Origin: Zantedeschia hybrid cultivar
Taxonomy: Eukaryota; Streptophyta; Magnoliopsida; Alismatales; Araceae
Direction of reading: 5' to 3'
Length of the DNA stretch: 64,000 bases
Assembly (NCBI GenBank): GCA_030544215.1
Contig: JARZZO010000014.1
Span: forward strand, 34,377,734-34,441,733
In this document: in pieces, positions 42,788 to 55,267 of the stretch
How the letters are laid out: the number at the start of each line of letters is the position of its first letter
Position numbering within the stretch: position 1 is the first letter of the stretch
Program-made: the position numbers and the translations under genes
The notes under the pieces: generated by a model
Databases searched by the model: none
Told to the model about the DNA's origin: nothing
Seen by the model: only the letters and a program-made list of their open reading frames with translations

Positions 42788-45700
42788 TCATGGATCCTCA
42801 AGTAACATGGACAGCAGTGGAAGTCCTTCTCCAACTTGAGTATGCAACTCAGAAAGAACTTCCTCTTCAGTCTGCAACTTAGAAACCTTACTGGATAATG
42901 ATTCAAGAAGGCCTTGGAAAACCAGAAGATCATCTTGACGTCTGTGTAAACTGTGCCTTAAAGTTTCCAGCTCGGCTTTTGCAGCAGCTAGTTCATTCTC
43001 CAAGCGCTGAATATTCTCCACCAACAAGTCTTCTTTCTGTTCAAAGCCAGCTATTTCTGCTTGTTGTTGTGAAATTTGAAGAGAAACAGGCTGCATCTGC
43101 AAGTTATATTCATGCCACTGAAGAGACAAGGCTTGGCGTCGATCTTGTATAAATGATTGAATATATTCTTGACGCTTAAAAAATTTCAAAGCAGTGGAAG
43201 CAATAGGAAGCCACTCATCCAAAGAAGCTCCTGCTAGATGAATCCATGTAGTCATGATCTCAATTTGCTGGTGAAGAAGATCATATGATGAACTAGGTTG
43301 CCGGCGTATAATTTGTTGTAAAAGCTTGATATTGGCGCTAAGGACATCAATACCCTGTATGCCTGAACCAGTAGGAATAGAAGGAATAGCAATATGCACA
43401 TATTCATCCACTGAAGTCCAATCCATGACCGTTTGACGGGAATAAGCAGACACTGAACTGGAGGAAGGTTCGGTAATAGAAGGGTCAGGTATGATAGCTA
43501 CACTGCTTGATATGGCTGGGGGCAGGTCACTTTCTGCAAATTTAGCTGCGAGCAGAGCAATTATGAATGCGGAAGGTCCGGCTAAAGTAATTGGCTCAGG
43601 AGAAATCTGTACAAGGGATGATGTGCATATATGAGTCACAATATCAATAAGCCGAAGAATATCTTCAGTAGAATTTAATCTACAAGAGACAGGACGGGAT
43701 ACTATCACCTGTTGACTCGGTGAACTTGTTCCCGAGTCAACCCCGTCATGTTTTGAAGTAGCCGCAATATCTGCAAGTTCAGGAGCTGAAAGTTCTACAA
43801 TCTTGATAGCTGGGAAAGTAATGACCTCCGTCGAAGTTATAATAGTTCGAACCATTGAAGTTTCTTCTGGTTCCGCACCCTCAGCAAAAACAACTTCTGC
43901 CTCTTCAGAAGAAGAAACTGGCATGGAGGCCAATATTTCAAAATCCATGTCCCCTTCAATCAGGACATGTGGAATCTCTATCCTTTCCGCGTGAGCCGGG
44001 GATGCCTGATATTCAAAATATATACAAGTCAAGTTTAAATGATGGAAAAAGCAAAAAAGATGTGGTAAAGAGAAATTACCATAGCAGGCTGCACTGTTTC
44101 AATATGATGAGTCTCTGCTATCAAGCCCTTAGTTGCTTCAAAACCTATATGGTCAAAGTCAGAAATTCAATAGTGAAATGAAATCATTATTGCTGTAAGC
44201 CTCATAAGGGTTACCTTGATCCCTTGGCGGCGACCAAATAGTTGTCTCTGGCAAAGCTTCACTACTAATGTGTTCAGTAGTATGGGAAGAAATAGAAGGT
44301 GAAGGAGAAATGCCGCTTATTTCCTCCACACTGGAAGAAGTATCATCAGCTTCTTCTTTCCTCGTCTGAGCTAGTAATCTCGAGGATTAGCGTTTGGGTA
44401 GTACAATCTTCTCAGGGGAGACAGACTCTTTGGGCCCTTTGCGAAATCTTTTCGCAACTTGCTTAACCCTCCCTGTAAAGGTAACAAAGGAAGTCGTTCA
44501 TCATCAATGTCAAAATTCCGAAAGACATAAATCAAAAGCATAGTGCATACCACCCTTGGCTGGGGATAGAGAAACCAGAGAACTCGCCCGCTTGGCAGTT
44601 TTTGCTATAAAAGCTTCAAATTCAACAAGCACTGGCAAGTTAATAGGAGGAAGAGGTTCAAGGGCAGGTTCTTGTCTATTCTTTGTACGCGCCTCTTTGG
44701 CAACGGCAACCGCCCTCCCTATAGCACTGACCTCCACAGGGGATGCAGGGGTTGACATTTCAGAAGTTACAGGAGGAAAGAAAGAGGGTCTCTTTGCAAG
44801 AGCCACAGCTCTCCGATGCTACTGAGTCAGATATTTGGCCGCAGGCACTACAGAAATATGCAAAGGAAGAAATCAATTTATATAAGCAGGGAAAAGGCAC
44901 CAAGCTCAAAAGAATTCAAGCACAAATACATATACTTACAACAATCGCCTTCATAACAGTTTGATAAAGGCCAGTATTCATATATGGAAGATTTATCTCT
45001 AAGCGAAGCCTCATTCACAAAATATATAACATCATTCATCATCTTCGCTTGAGAAGCTAGGCTACTGAGATCATAATGCTTTTTATCACTCAAGCAAATG
45101 CCCAAGCGTAAAGCATCAAGTCCCCACCCATCTATATGATCCCAAGAAGCGGGTAGTTTTGCATCCAACATGCCCTGCGCGGTGGAGTCTTGGGATACAC
45201 CACAATATTTTAAAAGGGCCAGTAGCCAGCTGGTGCCCTTGTAAAAATCAGGTTTCTCTTCCTTGTGCGGGACATAAAATCTCTGAATATCCGAGAGACC
45301 CCTGGGAACTTGCTGAGAATCTCTACCACTGATATCTTCCTCTTCTGGGAAATCGATATCGGGGCAATCTTCAGAGGTCACAGAAATATTAAATTGCTTC
45401 AGGAATGCCCCTTTTAGCTCTTCGGTATGCAGCCTTGTTAACTTTGGATCAATCGAGGGTAAAGAATCTCTGTGACGAGCCTTATAAGCTGCACGTCTCT
45501 CTGCATATTTAGCAGCATTCTTGTTGTCTACGAAGTGTAGATAATGGAATTCTATATCAAAAGCGATTTCCCGCTGGGTCTCCAAGATATTCTTCTCAAC
45601 ATTACTCCAGCATTGGGTCCTCTCCTGGCTATAGATATTGGTGCGCATTCGCCACCATCTGACATATTCACATGTTACGCGAGGAGCATGGGCAGCAGAA

Positions 45701-47792
45701 GGAAAGCATTTTCAAATCGGTGGAAATAATCCTACCATTCACGGGCACTCTGCAGTCCGTTGGAGCCCAAAAGATGGCGGTCAGGAAGCTGAAATATATG
45801 ATCACAAGAAGGAATGCACTGGTCATATCCAAAGTTGCGGCCAAAGCGGAAAGGATAATAGGGTTCCAAATGAACTACAGATCCTTTCCGATACACCAAG
45901 ACACTAGGTCTGATTGATAGAAGCCATGACCTAATTTGACTATCCAATTCAAACCTCTTCAGTAGTTGCTTGGTCTGAGGATGGGTGAACTCAACAGGAT
46001 TACCCTCGGCAAACACTTTGAAGGGGGTCACTGGAGGACGGGAATTGGCAGTATGTTTCCAAAAACATAAGTCCCCTTCAGTTTTTCGCCTGGTGTCAGT
46101 CAAGATACTGCGAATTTCATAAAGTTGCTTCTGGGTATCCCCTCCATCAACACACGCATATTCAATCATGCGTGGACATATGCGAGGGGAAGCCAGGCTC
46201 TTCAGGGCAGACTCTGAAAAAATGGAAGCAACCCAAGCATTGAAGAAATGAATGGGACCTACAACATTAAATTCTCGTGGTTTCTCCTGCTCAACCACTT
46301 GGCCAAGAGTCTTGAAAATCAGGCATAGAGTAACTGGAGCCAGAGATAGCTTAATTCTCCAGGCTAGTTCACAAGCTCCATGAAAGGTCTCGGGGCGAAT
46401 CACTCCCTCATCCCCCTGAGGAAGAGCAAAATTTGAAAGCCAGTAAGCCAAATATGTTGCCAGATGGGTATTCATATCCAAGTCTACAGGATTCGCATCT
46501 TTCTTGTGTTCTTCAAAGATAATGTCAGGGTATCCCTTTCGGTGCCTGGCTATCTGCCCCATGAAGACTGGAGTTTCACCAGCCCCAAGAAAGTCAATAT
46601 ATCGAATGTCAACATTATGAAAGAAACGGAGCCAGAAAACTCTACGGACTCTTGTCCTCTCTCGGCGAGATCTCTTCTTCAAAGACTCTTCACCAAAGGC
46701 CAAGATCATATAAGCCTTGAGGAGGAATCTGTAGGACCTCCAGGTTGCATAACGGCCCTTGCCATCTGTTCTGTCTTTGATAATGTCGGGATGGCATATT
46801 TCTTCGTAAGGCTCTCCGTCAATGGACAAGCCAGAAAGCTTATGTAAAGTCCATAAATCCAAAGATGTCTCTCCTTCCGGAGTGTAAAAGTTGTTGAACT
46901 CCTTTATGAATCCCTCGATCATGCCACAGCAAAGGCCTTTAAAGATCGGGTATCGGAATTGAGCTGCATACACACTGCCGAGAAGATCCACTCGACTCAG
47001 CAAATCATGGTAATGTTCCAGGACATAATCAGTATATTCTACAAAATATTCTTTGAAACTGTGGCCGGCTTTAAGCTTCAAATCGTCAAACCAGCCCATT
47101 GCTGCCTTCAATCTGAACCTCATGGCCAAGCAGTAAAAAATCAATGGCTCTTCTCTGAAGCCCCATTTACATAGAGAAAGAAATAGCCCATGCCGCCTCT
47201 GCTTCGAGTCTGGGATACCTCTATCATATCCCCACTTGGCAGGAATAAATGAAGGTGATCGGATCAGAATGCCGTCCTGAGGACGCATGGTATTAGTCCC
47301 ACTGGGTATGAGCATGTCTCTAGCATAATCTGGCTTGAACAAAGAGTCACCACTCGTTATAGTTCCCCTCAGGTTGTCTCAAGATTTCAAGATGGCATCC
47401 TCAGCATAAAAAGCCCTTCTCTCATAGCGCACTCCATTGACTTTGAAGTCAAGAAGGAAATTGTACAAATGATGATCACTGGGAAAGTGAGTTGGATAAG
47501 TCTTGTCCCGCTTATATTCATAGAAGCCCTCTGAAAAGACAAGTCTACTTTCATCAACCTTGCCCTCTGATTCATCGGCAAAGGTGTGGTCTAAGATAGC
47601 AACCTCGAAAAATTGCAGTAGTTCACTGTCCTCATCTATGCCTGCTGTAGGTGTTAAGTAAAAGGGACTTATCACAGGCCCGCTCTCCTCAGCCATCGTA
47701 GGAGTCTGTTCAGAAGACTCTGTCGGAGAAACTGACACATCTTCGGAGACAGCCTCGGGCATCACACCTTTGTCTTTTCTCCGAGAAGCCAT
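42788..47792 (-). pseudogene. Antisense, five-exon plant mobile domain / coiled-coil gene (aORF) of the Tat element
   Basis: Exon 1 (47792-44940) starts MASRRKDKGV and carries the plant mobile domain: LLGSVYAAQFRYPIFKGL, then TPEGETSLDLWTLHKLSGLS and IDGEPYEEI. Exon 2 is 44847-44551, exon 3 44472-44215, exon 4 44144-44080, exon 5 44005-42788. Donors are GTAAGT, GTATGC, GTAACC and GTAATT; all acceptors end in AG after pyrimidine-rich or T-rich tracts. Codon phase is kept over all four introns. Exon 3 encodes a basic, NLS-like stretch (KQVAKRFRKGPK). Exon 5 is Ser-rich, then a coiled coil (ENIQRLENELAAAKAELETL). Stops at about 47378 (Arg codon context), 45731, 44821 and 44394 and one 1-bp shift near 45670 break it. 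About 1,560 residues when read through. Function unknown; PMD antisense ORFs are known in Tat elements. Confidence 0.82.
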
Positions 47793-48855
47793 TCCACTGA
47801 AAAAGAAGAAGCAACAAATCAAAATCAAATGTAAAAAGCCCTTATCGAAAAAGAAAATTCTGTCGAAATTTCGGCAGCATCTCCCCTTAACGGAGGGCTG
47901 TTAAAATTTTTTATCAAGAACCATCCGGGACAGACCAAGATGCTCCAATAAGAATAAGACCCATGTCAAAGACAGAGGGGTGTAGAAATGGCATTCCAGT
48001 GACCCAATTCCCGAGAGCCGAGCTACAACCGGGACTAGGCACTGAAGCCGCAACCCCAGGGATTGCTCCCATGGGAACTGCCAAAGTCAAACAACAATAC
48101 GCTGAAAAAGAGCCAACGGACCTGTAGTGCTATAGTGATGAGTCTGCGCCTACTGTAGATCGAAGGGTCCAAAGTCAATTTTCTGAAAAAAGAAGACAAA
48201 GAAAAAATGTTAGAACATCAAACGAGGTAGAAGAGACCCTCTTCATTCTCCCCATGCCCAAATCCATGGTGGCCCACAACCCCAATCAATCCCACCGGCC
48301 AAAAATCAGAAAAAGGCTTTCCCTTTCACCTTCAACCCACAGACAAGGTGTTGGCGAAGAAGCTGAAAAGTGATCCGGGTCTGCCACCAACTGTGCCTAC
48401 TGGACCAACCTCCCCTAAGCACACCGGTGAGCCGCAGGGATGAAGCTCACAAGCCCAACCAGTGAAAGCTCCCCAGCGATGGCGGTGGTGCTCACTAAAA
48501 GCCTCTACAACACCCGATGCTAAGAAGAAGAGCCCGGCCGATGGGTCATGTGCGAACCGCCCCAAGCCCAACAGCTCGAGTGCCCTCGACGGCGGCAGCA
48601 AATCCCGCCGGCGGCTGTTGTGGCATCGCTGCCACCAAAAGAGAAAAGGGAGACGGGTGACGGCAGTGGCTCTCACCGGCGATGACCCTCTCCCACAGCC
48701 ACTGTGGCGACGACGGGAAGAGGAAAGAAAGGAGAGGCAGGCTGAAGCTGGGAATCCCCTAGCGCGGCAGAAGAAGAAGAGGAAGGAGAAGAGTCGAGCT
48801 CGACGGAATCCCCCAGCAAAAAAAAGCAAAAGGGAAAGGCCCGCCCCCTTCCCTC
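47793..48855 (-). other. 5' untranslated leader of the antisense gene, with possible introns
   Basis: AG at 47797-47798, after a T-rich tract, lies four bases upstream of the ATG, so a leader intron may end there; another acceptor-like tract is near 48185. A GC-rich block (about 48400-48830) is open in both directions (48332-48829 minus, 48462-48863 plus) without any domain. I take both as chance frames in the leader. Confidence 0.5.
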
Positions 48856-48863
48856 TTTTATAA
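48856..48863 (-). promoter_or_regulatory. TATA box of the antisense gene
   Basis: Minus-strand TTATAAAA in CAGTTATAAAAGAGGG, about 1.07 kb upstream of the ATG at 47792. It gives the antisense gene a promoter independent of the LTR. Confidence 0.6.
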
Positions 48864-48918
48864 CTGACCGGGTCGGTTTTGAAACCCTGGCCGGTCCAAG
48901 GTCCGAACCGGACCGGAC

Positions 48919-49260
48919 CGGCGTAAACTCAAGGGGATTTGCTCCCTTCTCTCAAACTCAATATATATGGCCAGGTTTGGAGCCAAATTGGAGCCCGAAT
49001 CAGCGCAAACTCAAGGGGATTTGCCCCTTTCTCTCAAATCAACACATATGGTCCGGTTTAAAGCCCAAGTTGAACTGAACCTGCGCATACTCAAAGGGCA
49101 CTTACCCTTCTCTTTCAAACTCTAGATGGGTGGTCCGGTTCAAGGCAAGAATTGAACCTAAACTAGCAAAGACTCAAGAGGTCATGTCTCTTCCTCCAAG
49201 ATCCACGAATCCCAACCGGTTTAAATTCCAAGACCAGTGCACACTCAAAAGGGGGTATGT
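48919..49260. repeat. Degenerate 80-bp repeats with co-varying hairpins upstream of the antisense promoter
   Basis: Four to five units contain cgcaaactcaagg followed by a hairpin: AAGGGG/CTCCCTT (48931-48948), AAGGGG/CCCCTT (49013-49028), AAAGGG/CCCTT (49093-49109), AAGAG/CTCTT (49176-49192) and AAAAGGG/CCCTT (49247-49269). Pair changes match on both sides. A ggtccggtt segment lies between hairpins. Confidence 0.7.
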
Positions 49261-49500
49261 TGACCCTTCTAAATCAAGGAAAGTTATGGCCACTCCAAGT
49301 TCAAGACCCGATCCAAATCGATCGCGGAAACAAATTCAAGATGGAATCTCCTCAATCAAACAAATCCTCAATAGGTAAATGAAGATCTGTAAGTGGAGCC
49401 GGTCTTGAACCGTGAGCCGCTTAAATGAGATAAGTACGTGACAATGGGACACACATACAACTCACTTCGTCGCCTCTGGTCTTCGTACGTGAGCCGTATG

Positions 49501-49513
49501 CGTAGGGGGCATT
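49501..49513 (+). other. Polypurine-type tract before the 3' LTR
   Basis: cgtagggggcatt abuts TGTTGTCACC of the right LTR. It is short and partly purine; likely the plus-strand priming site. Between 49270 and 49500 I see no gene. Confidence 0.6.
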
Positions 49514-52500
49514 TGTTGTCACCGAAAAAATGAGTAAAGAGAAAAATCCAAACAATTTTTTCCAAGTGAAGAGAAGGTTAATGGACAGCAGTCATGCCTA
49601 TTTTGCAAGTCAAATAAAGCAAAAAAGGGGTCACTCTATGGCCCAAATGATGAACAAATCCAAGGGCAGAACCGAGCCCATTACCTCAAGCAAAGAAGGT
49701 CCAAACAATTGTTCAAAGATTGTCCAAGAAGCCCCAAATGAAGAAGATTTAAGAGGCAGCAGTCAAGCCCAATTTTGCAAGTCAAAGGAAGTAAAAAAGG
49801 GGCTACTTTGAGCCCAAAGGATGAAGAAACCCAAGGGGCAGGTCCGGACCCATTATCTCAAGCAAAAAGAAGTCCATCATGGTCATTTTGGGCCTAAAAA
49901 GTGAAGGTCAAGGCCCAATTTCGTAGAAGTCTTTAAAGGGCCCCAAATGGTCCCCCCCATGGCCTATTCTTACTCCTTTGGCCCATGTTCAAATTTGCCC
50001 AAAGGAGGATAAGAAGAAAAGAGAGTGGTCCCCCCTTCAAGATTCTTCTAGAAAGTGGTAGGTGAAAAGCAAAAGAAAAGCCAATCTTGATTCTCCAAGT
50101 ATTGTGGCCTTATTGGAGGGCTCTTAAGAGAGGTTTCTTATCTCTAATCCAAGGCTAATAGATGTCTAATCTACCCCCCAAAAGTAACCCAACTTTATCT
50201 ATAAAAGAACCACCATCTTCTCCAAGAAAGAGTTGGAGACAAAAGCCCACAAAAAAAAGAAAGAAGAAGAAAAGTGAGAGAGCTTGGAGGAGCACGTCTC
50301 CCTCCTCCTTCCCCTCCATTTCCTACATCCCAAGAGAAAAAAGAGAGTTAGAGAAGAAGAGAAAAAAAAAGGAAGAGTGTTCTAAAAGAAGAGAGCAAGA
50401 GAAAGGGCTTCTAGAGCCATCCCCCATTTCTCATCCCCTCTCCAAGGTAGAGTGGGTGATGGGTTTATTCATGTTCTTTATGTTCTTTCTTAAGTATTCT
50501 TTCATTTTGATGTTCATAGGAACTTCTATTTCCCCCTTGATGTTCATCCATGGTGATTGAAAGCAATAGAAATACATGTTCAGATTTTCTGAGTCTGTTT
50601 TGTGAATATGCTGATTATCTTGCTTTAAATGTTATTTTTCCTTTATAAGGTATGTGTTTTTCATGTGGAGATGGTATAAGGGCCTTTCTAGTTTATAGAA
50701 ATGGTCTTCTCAAGTCTTCAAGCCCCCTAAATATGGAGATATGGATCGGAATGTGCTTTGCTGTCCTGGTTTCCTGAACATTATTTTTTCTGGTTTTGCC
50801 TTTGATTTTGGGGTTTTTTCAAGATGCCTCAGCCTTCCATGACCCTTAGGAGCACATCCCTTCCATGGATGATGTTCCCCCAAGGCCAAACATCAAGACA
50901 AATCCCCTAAGTTCCATATATATTAAGGTTTAAATTTCTGTTTTCATGATATAACCGAATCGGTTTTGTTGGGATTTTTCCTTAAAATGGCTAAGGGTTT
51001 AGGCCCTAGAGGTTCTCAAAGAGGTTTCCTCACTAGTTGGGGATGATCTTCTTGGAGTAGAAATCTTCTAACATGGAGCCAAGAAGGAAGATCCATGAAA
51101 AAGATGAAAAGTATGCTTAAAGTTTCATGACATTCATATTTAAGTTCTCTATGATATTTTCTTAAGAAAATGCATCTAAAATAGATTTTAAATAAAGATT
51201 TTAGGTTTTATATCTTTTATACGTTATTTTCTATCATTTGGGTTAGGTATAAACCCATTTTTCACCGAAAATCTGGGTTTCAGCTTGAGTCTGCAACCTG
51301 CGTGCTACAGTAGCGAGTCTGCGCTCACTGTTCATGAGTATGCACCTCCCTGCGCAAACTCAGCGCCTATTGCAGTTTTCTGAGTCTGCGCTTCTTTTAG
51401 TTGGGTTTTTGGGCTTGAGGTGATTCTTTGATCCTCCCCCAAGCTGTCCAAAGGTTCTTTGGACCTAGGGTCGTCCCTTTGAGGCCCAATGAAGGTCCTA
51501 AATGGCTTGGACTTTGGGTTGTTAAGCTCTTAATATTTCAATCCGAAATCTTGTTATATGTTTTAAGATTTTAAATGTTTTCCAAAGATGTCCCAATCTA
51601 AGGGTGCCGACAATCCAATGTTGGGTAACCCATCAAGGGCCCTCATACAAAGAACATCATTCTTATGTTCCCATTACTATGGATTCATTTAGATGATATG
51701 ACCCGATGTCCCAATGAGTTGGTGGAGTTCCTTACTCCCCAAATGTAGAAATGCAATGAGTGATTCCCCGTGGATAACCCTTTCATTTCGAAGGCATTAA
51801 GGGCACCCTTTGGGTGAGTAGTTGGATGCTCGGTACGCCCCCCTTTTATAGCCACCTCTATGGTTCATGGCTATATGTAATCCTCTAGGGAAATTGGTGG
51901 ATTTCCTTGCTCCCCAAATGTAGAGATGTTTTGGATTACCCCTCGTGGGTTTTTCTTACATCTTGAAGGCATTAAGGGCACCCTTTGGGTGAGTGGTTGG
52001 ATGCTCGGCATGCCCCCCTTTACAGCCATCCCTATGGTCCATTAGCCATTACATATCCCTTTAAGGGAGTTGGTTCTTCGGGTCCCTTCATGCCATGACC
52101 CTTCATGAAGATCCTAAACCTTCATTGGGTTCTCCTAATGAAATGTTGAAATTCAACTGGAAATCATTATATTAAGCATTTTTAATACTTTATAAAGTGA
52201 TCCAAGAAGAATGGGATAAACATGAATAAATCATGTCATTTGAAGAAATCTACATAAGGACCACTCCTTGAAAAGACTTTATGTAGCCATACTCAACTCA
52301 TGAGATTTCTCAGTGTTATCCTCCCCAAATTTATGATGATTCTTGGATCACTTCAAGTTAAAAGAGGTATAAAACTGAAATTATGATCATATTTTGAATC
52401 TGCGCACTTATAATCATGGAAATTCAATTGGGAATGGGATACAATTAATTTTCCTTGACTCCGGACTTCATATTCTAACTTTGCTAGTTGAAACTAACCC

Positions 52501-54958
52501 TTTGGAATATTTAAATGCAGCTTGAACTGTGCAGGAAATTCAAAAATCAATTTCAGACTTGAGACTACGCACCCATACGCAGACTCAATCCAAAAAACTG
52601 TCAGAGATGGATTCTTGGTCTAAGGACATTGGTTACGGCTTAAATGATTCAAATAACTAAATTTAGATCATATTTAAATCAGAAAAGGTTAAAAATGGAC
52701 ATTCTCCCTTTTAAGTAAATACGAATCTTCAAAACTTAAGTTGAGTCTGCACACCTATCTTAGGCTCAAAAGACAAAAAAGATTGGTTAATAACTCCAAT
52801 ATCCAAGTCAAAACTCCATCAAAATCATATTCCATGGTACATAAATCAAGATTAATAAACTTCTTTGAAAATTGACTTTTGAGTCTACACACTTTTCATA
52901 AGCTCATTTCAAGTGAAAAAATCAACTAAACAGTTAATTAAATTGCACAAATCCCTTACAATCACATCTCAAATAGTCAATTTTATTCAGATATAAACAT
53001 CAATTTACAAAGGATCCAAATCCCTTAAATAAATAAAAAATTACAAATTCAGTTGAGTCTGCGCACCCCCTGCACAGACTCAAACTCATTTTCTTGTCTC
53101 CTTGATCTTTGAAGCTCCCCGGCACTTTGAAAGTCTTGGAATTCCCCTCAACCTCAGGAGGTTCCATCTTTTTAAGAATCTTGCTCAAAATCATCTTTAA
53201 ACTTGAGTCTGTGCATGAATTTCAAAGTCAAAACCTCATCTCTTGCCCCTAAATCATGCCCACAGCTCCAAACCCGTAAATCATCACCAAACAAAACATA
53301 AAATCAAGTTATCCCACCAAAAATCCAATAAAACAACTCATAAAGAAGAAATTCATTGTTCAAACTTGAGTCTGTACAATATTGCGCAGACTCAACCTTG
53401 AAATTCACAAAAAATAAAAAATCAACTTCCCGACCACTTCAAGATGATCTAAAACTATCTAAAAATCAAGTTTATTCTTCTCTATCAGGAAATCAAATAC
53501 AAACATCAAGTTGTTCTTGGAAAAATGCAAAAAACCCTTGAAAATAAATTGGTGACAAATGAGTCTGCGCTACCCTGCGCAAACTCAACCTCAAATTCTC
53601 AAAATTGGTCTTTTTTTACCTTAAATTCTCTCCAAATTAAATCCAAAAATTCACATAAAAACTTTATACTTTATATAAGTAAAAAACCTAAATAAAAGCT
53701 CAAAACTCCTTTTGCAAAAAATATAAAAATTACCTAAACACTTTGGTAACAAATGAGTCTGCACCCTATAGCGTAGAGTCAACCCTAAATTCCTAAAATT
53801 TGGTAGTTTAGCCATAAATTTTCCCTCAAATGAAGATAAAATTGCAAGGATAAATCATATATTTCCTATAAATAAAAAACCCAAACAAAATGCCAAGTCT
53901 TTCCTTAAAATTACCTAAAAAATGTAAAAAACAAGCTTGTGACAATTGAGTCTGCGCTACCCGGCACAGACTCTGCCCTCAATTGTTAAAATCTAAGTTT
54001 TACAGCCTTAATTCTTTTAAAATTAAATAAAAAATCCCAGGATAAAAATAAAATACTTCCTATAAATCAAAAAATCAAATAAAAACTCAAATTTGCCCTT
54101 TGCAAAAGATAAAAAATACCTAAAAGAAACCTCACCTCAATTAACTTTGTAACCTTGCTCATTCTTTAAAAATCTACAAATTCAGAACATAAAAAGCATA
54201 AGTCTTTGAAGCATTTTTCATTCAAATCAAATAAGAAAGCATAAAAAACTCTTTTCCATACCCTGCAAATTAAATCCAAAATCTCTTTACTTCAAATCTG
54301 AAAAAACAAAATAAGTAATGTTTATTATACCTTCTTGTCAATAAAACGCAACCAAAATTGATATTCAAATTCTAAATCATAATCCCCATAAAAAATGTCA
54401 TCCACTTCAATCAAAATGCTATAAAAAAGATTTTCATTCCTCTCACAAATCAAAAAATCAAAATAAATACAAGCATTCTCATTGGTAACAAATGAGTCTG
54501 CGCATCCTTGCGCAGACTCAACTTCATGTTCACTTCCAAACATAAAAATTGAAACAAATCTTCAATGAATCTACCTAAATCAATCCAAAAAGACTAAAAA
54601 ATGTCTTTCATCATTATCCATCAATAAAAATCAATAAATCAAGTCTCGCGCAGACTCAACTCTAAACTAACAAATAAGTTTTCTTCCCGAATAAAAACTG
54701 AAATTCATTCATTTTTCGTATGCAATCTTGTATATCTTATTTATATCATTTCAAAGGGTATTATTCTAATCTTCCGACGATTAATGAAGGATATTCCTCT
54801 TAGGAGGATGTAATTAACGTTATTCCGTTTATGGGTAGTGGGATAGGGTCGAAGAACTACGCAATCATCTTATTGAGTCAAGTAAAGCGCATAAACACAA
54901 ACCTAAATCTAAATAAAAAAATCAAGATCAAGTGCATTTTCCTAAAAAATGTACGACA
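49514..54958 (+). repeat. 3' LTR (5.4 kb) of the giant Tat element
   Basis: Copy of 24207-29631 with the same start, TATA box (50200-50207), internal 162-175-bp duplication (about 51740-52060) and palindromes (for example 54491-54518, with GAGTCTGCGC/GCGCAGACTC perfect). Differences are scattered base changes and short indels, several percent by eye. Confidence 0.93.
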
Positions 54959-54978
54959 CTCTCTCATCCTCTCTAAGT

Positions 54979-55267
54979 GATGGAGCAAAGCGAGGGCTCG
55001 ATAGGCCGGGGAAAACGCCAGCGAGCCATTCGCGTGGTGAGGGTGGAGGAGCCCGAAGCAGTTCTACCCGAGGAGGCAAGGGCATTGGAGCGGCGAAAGC
55101 AATTCTTGGTGAAGCATCTGGACAAGACACCGGCACGCATCTCCATATTAGAGCTGATTAAGAGATCCAAGACCCATCAGGAGACATTGATGGAGTATTT
55201 ACAGAGGGTCAAGGTAAATGAGGATGTGCCTGTAGAGAAGATCACCACAGTTCTAGTCGCAAAGTGA
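54979..55267 (+). pseudogene. Pre-protease region of a Tat element
   Basis: Starts at ATG 54979 (codons read in the frame of MEQSEGSIGRG). It contains VLPEEARALERRKQFLVKHL and ARISILELIKRSKTHQETLM, the helical segment that precedes protease in Ogre-like Gag-Pro. TGA at 55265-55267 ends it; further stops follow before protease. The upstream leader-like sequence is the right side of the site split by the giant element. Confidence 0.7.

Larger units (their letters stand above)
24207..54958 (+). mobile_element. Giant Tat-lineage (Ogre/Retand-like) retrotransposon, 30.75 kb
   Basis: Both LTRs are present (24207-29631 and 49514-54958), beginning TGTTGTCACCG and ending GTACGACA. Flanks TTCTC and CTCTC agree at four of five bases, as expected for a duplicated target. 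Sense order is primer site, ORF1-like segment, gag, protease, RT, RNase H, aRNH, integrase. A long 3' region follows with tandem repeats and an antisense spliced PMD gene, then a G-rich tract before the right LTR. A 1.33-kb solo LTR is inserted inside, so the element itself is about 29.4 kb. Tat elements, Ogre above all, are known to be very long and to carry extra sense and antisense ORFs. Confidence 0.93.

Noticed and set aside
48332..48863. Open frames on both strands (165 and 133 codons)
   Set aside because: GC-rich leader next to the antisense TATA box; composition explains the open frames and neither has family features.
24207..54958. Endogenous pararetrovirus instead of a retrotransposon
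   Set aside because: Long LTRs, integrase, dual RNase H and a target duplication mark it as a Tat LTR retrotransposon; no movement protein or coat motif is seen.
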